This document shows positions 1 through 6,649 of a DNA stretch of 11,179 nucleotides, piece by piece; the first letter of the stretch is position 1; each line of letters opens with the position of its first letter. The DNA is from Paludibacter sp. (GTDB taxonomy: Bacteria; Bacteroidota; Bacteroidia; Bacteroidales; Paludibacteraceae). The notes below the pieces were generated by a model, which worked only from the letters and a program-made list of their open reading frames with translations, was not told the DNA's origin and ran no database searches. The DNA lies in the NCBI GenBank assembly GCA_024709185.1, contig JANJXE010000057.1, forward strand, positions 1 to 11,179, written 5' to 3'. A program made the translations under genes and the position numbers.

Positions 1-395
1 GTTTTGTGTTGGGCGATGGCTTTGCTCTGGTAGCCGGTGGCACCTACAGTTACCAGCGGGCGCTCGACATTACCGACCCCGAATCGGGCACCTACCTGCA
101 TCAGATTGCTTATACACCACGTGTTTCAGGATCGGCACGGGCAGCGCTTACCACACCCTGGGCCGAATTAGCTTATAGTGCAGTGTGGTCGGGGAAACGG
201 TATGCAACAGGAGAAAATTATGCTGAGAACCGCATGCCGCGGTATAGCGATCAGGGAATATCTTTAAGCAGAAAGTTTTCCAACCTGATTGCACGGTTAG
301 AAGTGAATAATCTTTTCAACGAGCAATACGCTATTGTGAGATGGTATCCGATGCCGGGGCGAAGTTTTCGTATTGCACTGAATTATAAACTTTAA
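1..395 (+). CDS. btuB: TonB-dependent outer-membrane receptor, C-terminal end (BtuB-like, partial)
   Basis: This is the last ~131 codons of an outer-membrane receptor whose 5' part lies left of the window. The frame is open from base 3 and ends at TAA 393-395, so the GTG at base 6 is an internal codon, not a start. What is seen are alternating-residue beta strands and a C-terminal block with the motifs NNLFNEQYAIV and YPMPGRSFRI. That pattern is typical of the final barrel strands of TonB-dependent receptors, which import chelates across the outer membrane using energy from TonB/ExbBD. The protein ends in Tyr-Lys-Leu rather than the more usual aromatic last residue. Assignment to the cobalamin receptor BtuB rests mainly on the BtuG-like lipoprotein gene 79 bases downstream, probably in the same operon. 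A siderophore or other TonB receptor remains possible because the plug domain is not visible. I am sure of the family and only moderately sure of the substrate. Confidence 0.8.
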   Translation, partial: FVLGDGFALVAGGTYSYQRALDITDPESGTYLHQIAYTPRVSGSARAALTTPWAELAYSAVWSGKRYATGENYAENRMPRYSDQGISLSRKFSNLIARLEVNNLFNEQYAIVRWYPMPGRSFRIALNYKL

Positions 396-474
396 AATCA
401 GGAGTCATCAACTAACGAAACACAGAGCAATCCCAAACACCAATTTCATTCACAGCAACAAATTAATCAACAAC

Positions 475-1578
475 ATGACTGTTCACACTCTTCGCAACTT
501 ATTCAAACTTAGAATACTGCTGATTATCCTTTTGATTTCAGCCTGCGACGACATGACCGATAAAGCGGTGCCTGTTGGGGAAGTTCCGTACGGCGAAGAC
601 AGCGGACGGTTGTACATTCTTTCTGAAGGGCTGTATTCAGGCAACAACAGTCATCTCGCCTGTTACGATTTTGAGACCAAAACCATTGCACTCGACTGGT
701 TTGGCGTGATTAATCAACGTAAATTAGGTGATACAGCTAATGATTTGGGCGTTTACGGCAACAAACTCTACATCGTCATGAATACAGCAGGCATCATCGA
801 GGTAGTGGATAAGTTAAGCGGAAGGTCGCTACAACAGATTGAGATAAAAAATGATGCCGGTCGTTCGCGTGAACCTCGTTATATTGCTTTCCATAATGGA
901 TTTGCCTATGTTTGTTCGTTCGATAATACCGTAGCCGAAATTGACACTGCCAACCTGGAGGTTACACGGCTCACAACCGTCGGGCAAAATCCCGACGGTA
1001 TTACAGTTGCCAATAATAAAATTTATGTATCCAATTCAGGAGGATTAAGCAACCCCGCATACGATAGCACGGTTTCAGTCATAGATCCCGTTTCGTTCCG
1101 TGAAATCAAAAAAATCACAGTAGGGCACAACCCCTACACCCTGAAAGCCAACAGCCGCGGACAATTGTTTGTGGTAACCCGCGGAAACTACGGCGCACAG
1201 GGCTATCGGCTTCACCGCATCGACACAGCTACAGACACCTACGAGGAAGAACTGGAAGGGCTTCACCCGTTGAACTTTACCTTACGAAACGACACCCTGT
1301 GGATGTACAGCTACAATTTCACAACAGGTAGTAACGATTTTCAGCAATACGACAGCCGAACCGGCCAAGTGCTCACCAATAATTTCATCACCGACGCAAC
1401 ACCGGTGCGCATTCCCTACGGCATTTCCGCACATCCCCGCAACGGCGACATCTTCTTAGTTGACACACCCTTTGGATTCAGTACCCGTGGCGATGTGCTT
1501 TGTTTCTCAGCCGACGGCAAATTAAAATACCGCCTCAAAAGCGTGGGGGTGAATCCGAATAAGGTGGTGGCGGAGTGA
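475..1578 (+). CDS. btuG: Surface beta-propeller lipoprotein, BtuG-like (DUF5074/YncE type)
   Basis: This 367-residue lipoprotein has a short basic N-terminus, a hydrophobic stretch (about residues 12-21) and a lipobox ending at Cys24 (LISAC). Acidic residues directly after the cysteine (Asp25, Asp26) fit the negatively charged export signal that sends Bacteroidota lipoproteins to the cell surface. The rest is a chain of propeller blades with recurring phrases such as YGNKLYIV, NPDGITVANNKIYVSN, GHNPYTLKANSRGQLFVV and YGISAHPRNGDIFLVD. In Bacteroides the BtuG family has this architecture and length, sits next to BtuB, and captures vitamin B12 outside the cell before handing it to the barrel. 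The gene follows a TonB receptor by 79 bases with no promoter box or terminator seen between them, which supports a receptor-lipoprotein pair. No corrin-binding residue can be confirmed by eye. Other DUF5074 proteins partner TonB receptors for other ligands, so the B12 role is an inference. Confidence 0.72.
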   Translation: MTVHTLRNLFKLRILLIILLISACDDMTDKAVPVGEVPYGEDSGRLYILSEGLYSGNNSHLACYDFETKTIALDWFGVINQRKLGDTANDLGVYGNKLYIVMNTAGIIEVVDKLSGRSLQQIEIKNDAGRSREPRYIAFHNGFAYVCSFDNTVAEIDTANLEVTRLTTVGQNPDGITVANNKIYVSNSGGLSNPAYDSTVSVIDPVSFREIKKITVGHNPYTLKANSRGQLFVVTRGNYGAQGYRLHRIDTATDTYEEELEGLHPLNFTLRNDTLWMYSYNFTTGSNDFQQYDSRTGQVLTNNFITDATPVRIPYGISAHPRNGDIFLVDTPFGFSTRGDVLCFSADGKLKYRLKSVGVNPNKVVAE

Positions 1579-1678
1579 TACGCCAAAATCCGGAATTGCT
1601 CCCATTATTAATGCCCGGATAGCCCCTTAGTCTCACCCATTAATCATTAATCTTTTATCATAAATCAATCTTTTTTAT

Positions 1679-1686
1679 TACTTTTG
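1679..1686 (+). promoter_or_regulatory. Bacteroidetes-type -7 promoter box for the queuosine transporter
   Basis: TACTTTTG matches the TAnnTTTG -7 consensus of the primary sigma factor of Bacteroidota. A T-rich tract (TTTT at 1653-1656) lies roughly where the poorly conserved -33 element would be. Transcription would start near 1692-1695, giving a leader of about 65 nt that contains a small hairpin and the preQ1 riboswitch. This suggests the transporter is not simply part of the btuB-btuG transcript. Confidence 0.6.
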
Positions 1687-1699
1687 CGCCCTGAATTCC

Positions 1700-1712
1700 C
1701 GGCATAGTGCCG
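1700..1712 (+). other. Small GC-rich hairpin in the riboswitch leader
   Basis: CGGCA (1700-1704) and TGCCG (1708-1712) form a perfect 5-bp stem with a TAG loop, just after the predicted transcription start and 7 bases before the riboswitch. It is not followed by a T-run, so it is not a terminator. It may protect the 5' end of the transcript. It may also compete with the CGTG/CACG pairing at 1711-1722, which would occupy part of riboswitch stem P1. Confidence 0.35.
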
Positions 1713-1719
1713 TGAAACC

Positions 1720-1752
1720 ACGTGTGCTTGAACACCACGTTAAAAAAACAAG
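1720..1752 (+). promoter_or_regulatory. preQ1-I riboswitch upstream of a queuosine-precursor transporter
   Basis: All parts of the small preQ1-I (class I) pseudoknot aptamer can be read. P1 is ACGTG (1720-1724) paired with CACGT (1736-1740), and the loop is 1725-1735. The tail at 1741-1748 is T followed by seven A. The tail end CAAG (1749-1752) is fully complementary to loop bases CTTG (1727-1730), forming the P2 pseudoknot. The loop ends in ACAC followed by C, as in the Bacillus subtilis queC aptamer. C1735 falls where that aptamer's preQ1-pairing cytosine lies. The P2 3' strand overlaps the weak AAGAG (1750-1754) before the ATG at 1758, and no terminator follows. Ligand binding would therefore most simply block ribosome access and shut off uptake when preQ1 is plentiful. 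The downstream gene type supports the call independently. Confidence 0.88.
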
Positions 1753-1757
1753 AGTTT

Positions 1758-2441
1758 ATGAAAAGACAAGTTTCCGTCGCCTTTATGGTGGCAGGCCTGC
1801 TGTTTACGGTCTGCCTGATTACCGCTAACATCATCGAGCAAAAACTAATTCAGCTGGGGCCTATCGAGGCTACGGCCGGTTTGCTCATTTTCCCGATTTC
1901 CTACATTGTAAACGACCTCATTGCCGAAGTGTGGGGCTACCGAAAAGCCCGGCTCATCATCTGGTATGGGTTTTTTATGAATTTTCTGGCAGTTGCCATC
2001 TTCCGGCTCAGCATCTGGGTGCCGGGTTCGGAGAACTTCACCCATGGAGAGGCCTTCGATTTGGTATTGGGGAATACCCTGCGTATCACCTTAGCCAGTT
2101 TTGCAGCTTTCCTGGTAGGTTCGTTTCTCAATGCCTATGTGATGAGCAAGATGAAAATTATGCAAAAAGGGCGTAACTTCTCGTTAAGAGCGGTTGTATC
2201 GACCTTAGCTGGCGAAGGAGCCGACTCGTTGGTATTCTTCTTCTTAGCCTTTTACGGAGTGATTCCCAATAACGATTTATTCATTTTGTTGCTCACACAA
2301 ACCGCTATGAAAACAGGCTACGAAATCATGGTACTGCCCCTGACCAATTATATTGTGAAGAAAGTGAAGCAGCGCGAAGAAACCGATGTATATGACGATG
2401 ATATCGACAGTTACAATCCGCTGAAGATAAAAGATATCTGA
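1758..2441 (+). CDS. yhhQ: Queuosine precursor transporter (YhhQ/VUT family)
   Basis: This 227-residue polytopic inner-membrane protein has about six hydrophobic segments. The family hallmarks are visible: an early ITANI segment, the NDLIAEVWGYRKAR block, and GEGADSLVFF near the middle of the second half. YhhQ-type carriers bring preQ0/preQ1 into the cell for salvage into the tRNA base queuosine. The ATG at 1758 (MKRQVSVAF) is chosen over an in-frame GTG at 1722, because that GTG lies inside the riboswitch stem and its 12 extra residues would be encoded by the aptamer and its A-rich tail. The C-terminus carries an acidic cytoplasmic-looking tail (ETDVYDDDIDSY). A preQ1-I riboswitch immediately upstream strongly supports both substrate and feedback control. 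Older annotations call this family 'vitamin uptake transporter' or 'integral membrane protein'. Confidence 0.92.
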   Translation: MKRQVSVAFMVAGLLFTVCLITANIIEQKLIQLGPIEATAGLLIFPISYIVNDLIAEVWGYRKARLIIWYGFFMNFLAVAIFRLSIWVPGSENFTHGEAFDLVLGNTLRITLASFAAFLVGSFLNAYVMSKMKIMQKGRNFSLRAVVSTLAGEGADSLVFFFLAFYGVIPNNDLFILLLTQTAMKTGYEIMVLPLTNYIVKKVKQREETDVYDDDIDSYNPLKIKDI

Positions 2442-2455
2442 ACGAAATAAAAATG

Positions 2456-2463
2456 TATCTTTG
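2456..2463 (+). promoter_or_regulatory. Bacteroidetes-type -7 promoter box for the S9 peptidase gene
   Basis: TATCTTTG matches the TAnnTTTG consensus. It lies in the 46-base gap after the transporter stop and would start transcription near 2470, leaving a leader of under 20 nt before the ATG at 2488. No convincing TTTG -33 element was found at the usual distance; TCTG at 2437-2440 is a poor fit. Because the box covers the TTG at 2461, that upstream in-frame codon is very unlikely to be a start. Confidence 0.6.
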
Positions 2464-2487
2464 CGTTTGCAACAAAAAATTACTGGT

Positions 2488-5187
2488 ATGAATTTACGTT
2501 CAATTGCTCTTTATTGTTTTGCATTATCCGGATTAGCTCTTTTTGCATCCACTCCATCTACCAAACGACCGTTGGCTATTTCCGATTTTGCAGGATGGCA
2601 ACGCATTGAACAACGGTTGATCAGCCACGATGGCAGTAAGGTGGTATTCGAAACCAAAGCGCAGAAAGGTGATGGATTTTTAGTTATACACAATTTGCTG
2701 AACGGTAGTGTGGACACAGTTCACCACGGGTATGAAGCGAAAATAGCGCCAAATTCGGAGTATGTGGCATATAAACTTCGTATGCCTGAAGATAGCCTGC
2801 GCCGGCTGAAGTTGAAGAAAACGAAGAAAGAAGATATGCCGAAGGAGGCTATGGGATATTTCACCTTTGCCAACCGGCAACTACAGCGTATCGACAGTGT
2901 GAAAAGTTTCCGTTTGTCCGACGAAAAGAGTAACTGGCTTACCTACCTTCAGGAAAAACCCAGGGTGAAGAAAAAATCAGTCTATCAGGCAGTTGTACTT
3001 GATCCGCTGAGCGGAAAACAGTTCTGCTTCGAAAAAGCCGATACTTTTGCCATAGCTACAAAAGGAAATGCGGTAGCTATTGTGGCGGCAACAGATACTA
3101 CCAAAAGACGGTCGCTGATAGTAATTGATCCTGAAACGACCAGGATCGACACCCTGCTCACCGATTCTATTCATATAAGGAATATGGCATTTGACGTAGC
3201 CGGGCGACGGTTGGCATGGCTGGCCTCGCGCGATACGGCTGCAAGCAAAAACTATGGTCTGTATCTTTCAGACCTTAAAAAACCGTACCGTCTCATTGCC
3301 GACACCCTCTCTCCTGCCCTGCCGAGGGGTTGGGCGCCATCAGTCAACTCAACACCTTACTTTTCGGAAGATGGAACAAAACTCTTTTTCGGAACGGCAA
3401 AAAAAGTAAAAACGGCTGAAAAAGACACATTAACAGACGATGAAAAAGCCAAACTCGATATCTGGAGTCATACGGATAATATTATCAAACCACGTCAACT
3501 GAAACAACAGGCTCAAACGAAAAAACAGACCTATCTGACCGTTTATCGCATTGCCGAAAACAAGCTGCTTCAATTAGCCGACAGCACCGTGGAATCGATA
3601 CGACTGATGCACAGTAACAACGGCGATCTGGCCATAGGCACCAACAATAAACCACACGAACGCAGCATCACCTGGAGCTCACGTTCGCTTACCGATTACT
3701 ATCTGGTAGATTTAAAAACCGGACAAAAAAGTACGCTTCTGAAAGGTGGCCAGCACCTGCAACTTTCGCCCGAAGGCAAGTTTGCACTCTGGTTTGATCC
3801 CGATCAGCGACAATATTACATCCGCAACATACCAAAAGGTGACCCTCGACCATTAACCTCGACGATACCCGCATCCCTCACCGATGAGCAACACGATACC
3901 CCCGACGACCCATCGCCCTATGGTGTGGCCGGTTGGACCGAAGGCGACCGCAATGTGCTGATTTACGACCGCTACGATTTGTGGATGCTTGATCCGACTG
4001 GAAAAGAAGCTCCAGTCAATCTTACGCAAGGTCGGGAGAAGAAAATGAAATACCGGTATATCAGCACTGATAGCGAAAAAATGTATATAAGTACAACGGA
4101 ACCGGTTTTGTTATCGATGGTCAATGAAGATAGTTATGAGGAAGGGTTTGCAGCGTTGAAATCAGGAGTTGTGACAACTCTCATTTCCGGCCCCTGGTCG
4201 GCTGGCACCATCATCAAAGCCAAAAACAGCAATGCCCTGTTATGGTCGCGTCAACAGGTCAATCAATTCCCGGAAGTTGAAATCAGCAACCTGAGCTTCA
4301 GCGAAACGAAGCAACTCTCGTACACCAACACTCATCAGCAGGAATTCAACTGGCCAACAGTGGAATTAGTCAACTGGACCAGCTTCGCCGGCGACAGTCT
4401 GCGCGGATTGCTCTACAAACCCGAAAACTTCGACCCAACCAAAAAATACCCGATGGTGGTGTATTTCTACGAGCGCAGTTCCGACACTTACCATCGTTAC
4501 AATTATCCGCAGCCCAGTCGGTCAATCATCAGCATACCGTTCTATGTGAGTAACAACTACCTGGTATTTGTACCCGACATCGTTTACACCACAGGTTATC
4601 CGGGGAAAAATGCCTACGATGCCATTGTGAGCGGTGTAAAAAGCCTGACTACAACGCGCAGCTACATCAACGAAAAAGCGATGGGATTACAGGGACAGAG
4701 TTGGGGAGGATATCAGATTGCCTACCTGATTACACAGACCGATATATTCGCGGCTGCGATGGCGGGAGCACCGGTAAGCAATATGACGAGCGCATACGGG
4801 GGAATACGCTGGGGAACGGGAATGAGCCGTATGTTCCAGTACGAGAACACACAAAGTCGAATCGGGGGTACCTTGTGGGAAAAACCACTGCTCTACCTCG
4901 AAAATTCACCACTGTTTCATGCACCGCGGGTGAATACTCCCCTGCTGATGATGCACAACGATAACGACGGTGCAGTGCCCTGGTATCAGGGAATAGAATA
5001 CTTTATGGCCTTGTACCGGTTGGGAAAACCCGTTTGGCTTCTAAATTACAATGGAATGGATCACAATATCGAAGCAAAATACTGGGCGAATCGGATCGAT
5101 TTAAGCACCCGGATGTTCGGCTTCTTTAATCACTATCTTAAGGGTGAGAAAATGCCCGTGTGGATGGAGAAGGGGCAGGAAGAATAA
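2488..5187 (+). CDS. Secreted S9-family (prolyl oligopeptidase-type) serine peptidase
   Basis: This is an 899-residue exported peptidase. A Sec signal peptide is visible (MNLRSIALYCFALSGLALFA, cleavage plausible near residue 20), so it works in the periplasm or outside the cell. Residues of roughly 40-630 look like a beta-propeller, with recurring SPEGKFALWF- and SEDGTKLFF-type strands. The last ~260 residues are an alpha/beta-hydrolase domain. The catalytic triad can be placed: Ser738 in GQSWGG, Asp827 in HNDNDGAVPW (aligned with the dipeptidyl peptidase 4 aspartate) and His859 in GMDHN. Family members cut short peptides, often after proline, but the specificity here cannot be read. Length is above the 700-760 residues of classical DPP4/POP enzymes and fits a long Bacteroidota S9 subgroup, as I recall it. 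The ATG at 2488 is chosen because the in-frame TTG at 2461 lies inside the promoter box. The gene is likely monocistronic, ending six bases from the convergent neighbour. Confidence 0.9.
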   Translation: MNLRSIALYCFALSGLALFASTPSTKRPLAISDFAGWQRIEQRLISHDGSKVVFETKAQKGDGFLVIHNLLNGSVDTVHHGYEAKIAPNSEYVAYKLRMPEDSLRRLKLKKTKKEDMPKEAMGYFTFANRQLQRIDSVKSFRLSDEKSNWLTYLQEKPRVKKKSVYQAVVLDPLSGKQFCFEKADTFAIATKGNAVAIVAATDTTKRRSLIVIDPETTRIDTLLTDSIHIRNMAFDVAGRRLAWLASRDTAASKNYGLYLSDLKKPYRLIADTLSPALPRGWAPSVNSTPYFSEDGTKLFFGTAKKVKTAEKDTLTDDEKAKLDIWSHTDNIIKPRQLKQQAQTKKQTYLTVYRIAENKLLQLADSTVESIRLMHSNNGDLAIGTNNKPHERSITWSSRSLTDYYLVDLKTGQKSTLLKGGQHLQLSPEGKFALWFDPDQRQYYIRNIPKGDPRPLTSTIPASLTDEQHDTPDDPSPYGVAGWTEGDRNVLIYDRYDLWMLDPTGKEAPVNLTQGREKKMKYRYISTDSEKMYISTTEPVLLSMVNEDSYEEGFAALKSGVVTTLISGPWSAGTIIKAKNSNALLWSRQQVNQFPEVEISNLSFSETKQLSYTNTHQQEFNWPTVELVNWTSFAGDSLRGLLYKPENFDPTKKYPMVVYFYERSSDTYHRYNYPQPSRSIISIPFYVSNNYLVFVPDIVYTTGYPGKNAYDAIVSGVKSLTTTRSYINEKAMGLQGQSWGGYQIAYLITQTDIFAAAMAGAPVSNMTSAYGGIRWGTGMSRMFQYENTQSRIGGTLWEKPLLYLENSPLFHAPRVNTPLLMMHNDNDGAVPWYQGIEYFMALYRLGKPVWLLNYNGMDHNIEAKYWANRIDLSTRMFGFFNHYLKGEKMPVWMEKGQEE

Positions 5188-5193
5188 ACAAAC

Positions 5194-6591
5194 TTATTTG
5201 GTTTTATAACCAAACAACGCTTTCTCGCGGATTCGTTCAAACACAGGTGCAGGCAACATTGTACGAAGCTCTTCATCATTCCCCTCTTCGATATACTTTG
5301 TAATATCAGCTGTGTGAATTTTTAAATTTTGAATGGATGTGCTTTTCAACACCAGAATTTTAGAAGAAGATTGGAGATACTGCCACATCAGACGAACAGG
5401 CATGTCGAACAATTCATCATCGGGATAGAGTATTCCACCATCTGCATCCAGTGCCGGATACAGGTAGATTTTCACATTTTTCTGGAATAGCGCGCCCATG
5501 GCCTCCAGTAAGCCACCACGCAAGTCATCGTACTGATTTTCGTCCATAATACGCATAAAAGTGGGCAAACCCACCACCATGCGCAGTTTAATCAGCTTAA
5601 ATTGACGGAAATACTTCACCAGCTCGTAATACCGCTGAAAGCGCGACACCATAACGCTTTGCCCCATCAGGTTAAGCAATTCAACACGGTGCAGGAAATC
5701 TTTTTCGTTGAGTTGTTCATCCTGCATCAGGTAGTTGAGCGATATTTCGCAAAATGCCAGAGTGTTATCGGGTCGATAGTCCTCATCCCGTTTAAAAATA
5801 TCCAGACTATCTTCAACGAATTCCATACCCAGCTTATTGATGGGTCGGAAATAACCACGTATCAACAGCACGTTTTTTTTATACAGCAAATCGCCAGGTT
5901 GCTGCATCGCACCAGTGGCATCGAACATGATTGCAGGCGTCATCGAATGACTCACCAGCATCAGGTTCAGCAGTCGGTTATCAACCCAATGCATATCAGG
6001 CCCTTCGGTATAGATATAATCCACCTCCACACGGTCGGTATCGAGGTTATCGAGCATCCCCAGCAGAATCTTACGGGGATCATCCAGCAGAAAAAGTCCC
6101 CCATAAATCAGATTAACCCCAAGGGTACCCAGGGTATATTGCTGGAGTAAGGTATCGTTTTCGCGGAGCTTAACATGAAGAAAAATCAGATTGGGATGAT
6201 AGCGGTCAGAACCTTCCACAGCAATTCCCAGCCAACCATTACCCTGATTTGTTTTTGTATAATTGAGCACCTCAACTGTATTGGCAAAGGCAAAGAAGTG
6301 TTGCGGATTTTTCCCGTCGAGAATTGTAATCAGTTCGTTGTACTCAGATAGCACCATTTTGCGAAGTCGTTCTTCGGCCACATAGCGCGATGGTTGACCG
6401 TCGTTGTAAAAATGATCGCTGAAAAGCTTGTCATAGGCCGATATCGACTTGGCCACCGTATTGGATGCTCCGCCGGCCTGAAACAAATGACGGGCAGTTT
6501 CCTGCCCCCCACCGATTTCGGCAATTGTGCCGTAATATTGCGATTCAATGTTGATACGAACCGATTTCTCTTTTGTACTGATTGTTTTCAC
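5194..6591 (-). CDS. Conserved 465-residue protein of unknown function
   Basis: No characterised domain is recognised. The protein appears cytosolic, with no signal peptide or membrane segment. It has a glycine-rich N-terminal block at residues 21-54 (GTIAEIGGGQE, then FQAGGASNTVAKSISAYD), a central LGVNLIYGG motif (157-165), and a C-terminal block around MVVGLPTFMRIMDE and YDDLRGGLLEAMG. From memory, this pattern recurs in a family spread over Bacteroidota, cyanobacteria and proteobacteria that has no demonstrated function. It is sometimes labelled 'nicotinate-nucleotide adenylyltransferase' or 'TonB-dependent receptor', neither of which fits what is seen here. The start is a GTG at 6591: the frame upstream closes at a TGA 18 bases earlier, and no ATG lies near the conserved N-terminal block. 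It is the last gene of the leftward run, 58 bases after a GT4 gene, so it may be co-transcribed with the glycan genes, but a functional tie is unproven. Confidence 0.75.
   Translation of the reverse strand: MKTISTKEKSVRINIESQYYGTIAEIGGGQETARHLFQAGGASNTVAKSISAYDKLFSDHFYNDGQPSRYVAEERLRKMVLSEYNELITILDGKNPQHFFAFANTVEVLNYTKTNQGNGWLGIAVEGSDRYHPNLIFLHVKLRENDTLLQQYTLGTLGVNLIYGGLFLLDDPRKILLGMLDNLDTDRVEVDYIYTEGPDMHWVDNRLLNLMLVSHSMTPAIMFDATGAMQQPGDLLYKKNVLLIRGYFRPINKLGMEFVEDSLDIFKRDEDYRPDNTLAFCEISLNYLMQDEQLNEKDFLHRVELLNLMGQSVMVSRFQRYYELVKYFRQFKLIKLRMVVGLPTFMRIMDENQYDDLRGGLLEAMGALFQKNVKIYLYPALDADGGILYPDDELFDMPVRLMWQYLQSSSKILVLKSTSIQNLKIHTADITKYIEEGNDEELRTMLPAPVFERIREKALFGYKTK
5197..5214 (-). terminator. 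Possible weak hairpin terminator at the convergent gene ends
   Basis: TTTGGTT (5197-5203) and AACCAAA (5208-5214) form a 7-bp stem with a TTAT loop. It overlaps the last codons of the leftward 465-residue gene. Read on the minus strand, the hairpin is followed by ATAAGTTTGTTTATTC, which is T-rich but has no clean U-run. The stem is AT-rich and therefore weak. It could end the leftward operon before it runs into the convergent peptidase gene, but chance is not excluded. Confidence 0.3.
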
Positions 6592-6649
6592 AGGCTTACA
6601 CTTTATTCAGGTGACATCCTTATTAATAAAGAAAAACCATCATATTAAC

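Noticed and set aside
6..8. GTG at base 6 as a gene start.
   Set aside because: The frame is open to the window edge and the residues before and after continue a receptor barrel, so this is an internal codon of a truncated gene.
396..474. Promoter or terminator between the receptor and the lipoprotein gene.
   Set aside because: No TAnnTTTG box and no hairpin could be found in these 79 bases, so the two genes are treated as one operon.
1588..1620. Inverted repeat ATCCGG (1588-1593) / CCGGAT (1615-1620) just after the btuG-like gene, as a possible terminator.
   Set aside because: The stem is only 6 bp around a 21-base loop and is not followed by a T-run. It is too weak to call.
2461..2487. 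TTG at 2461 as the start of the S9 peptidase.
   Set aside because: It lies within the TAnnTTTG promoter box, and the signal peptide begins naturally at the ATG at 2488.
5602..6150. A 182-codon open frame on the + strand.
   Set aside because: It lies wholly antisense inside the conserved 465-residue gene. Its product is rich in His, Gln and Ile with no domain pattern, as expected for a shadow of a real gene.
6592..6649. A separate promoter for the 465-residue gene in the 58-base gap after the GT4 gene.
   Set aside because: The gap is AT-rich, but no TAnnTTTG box was found on the minus strand.
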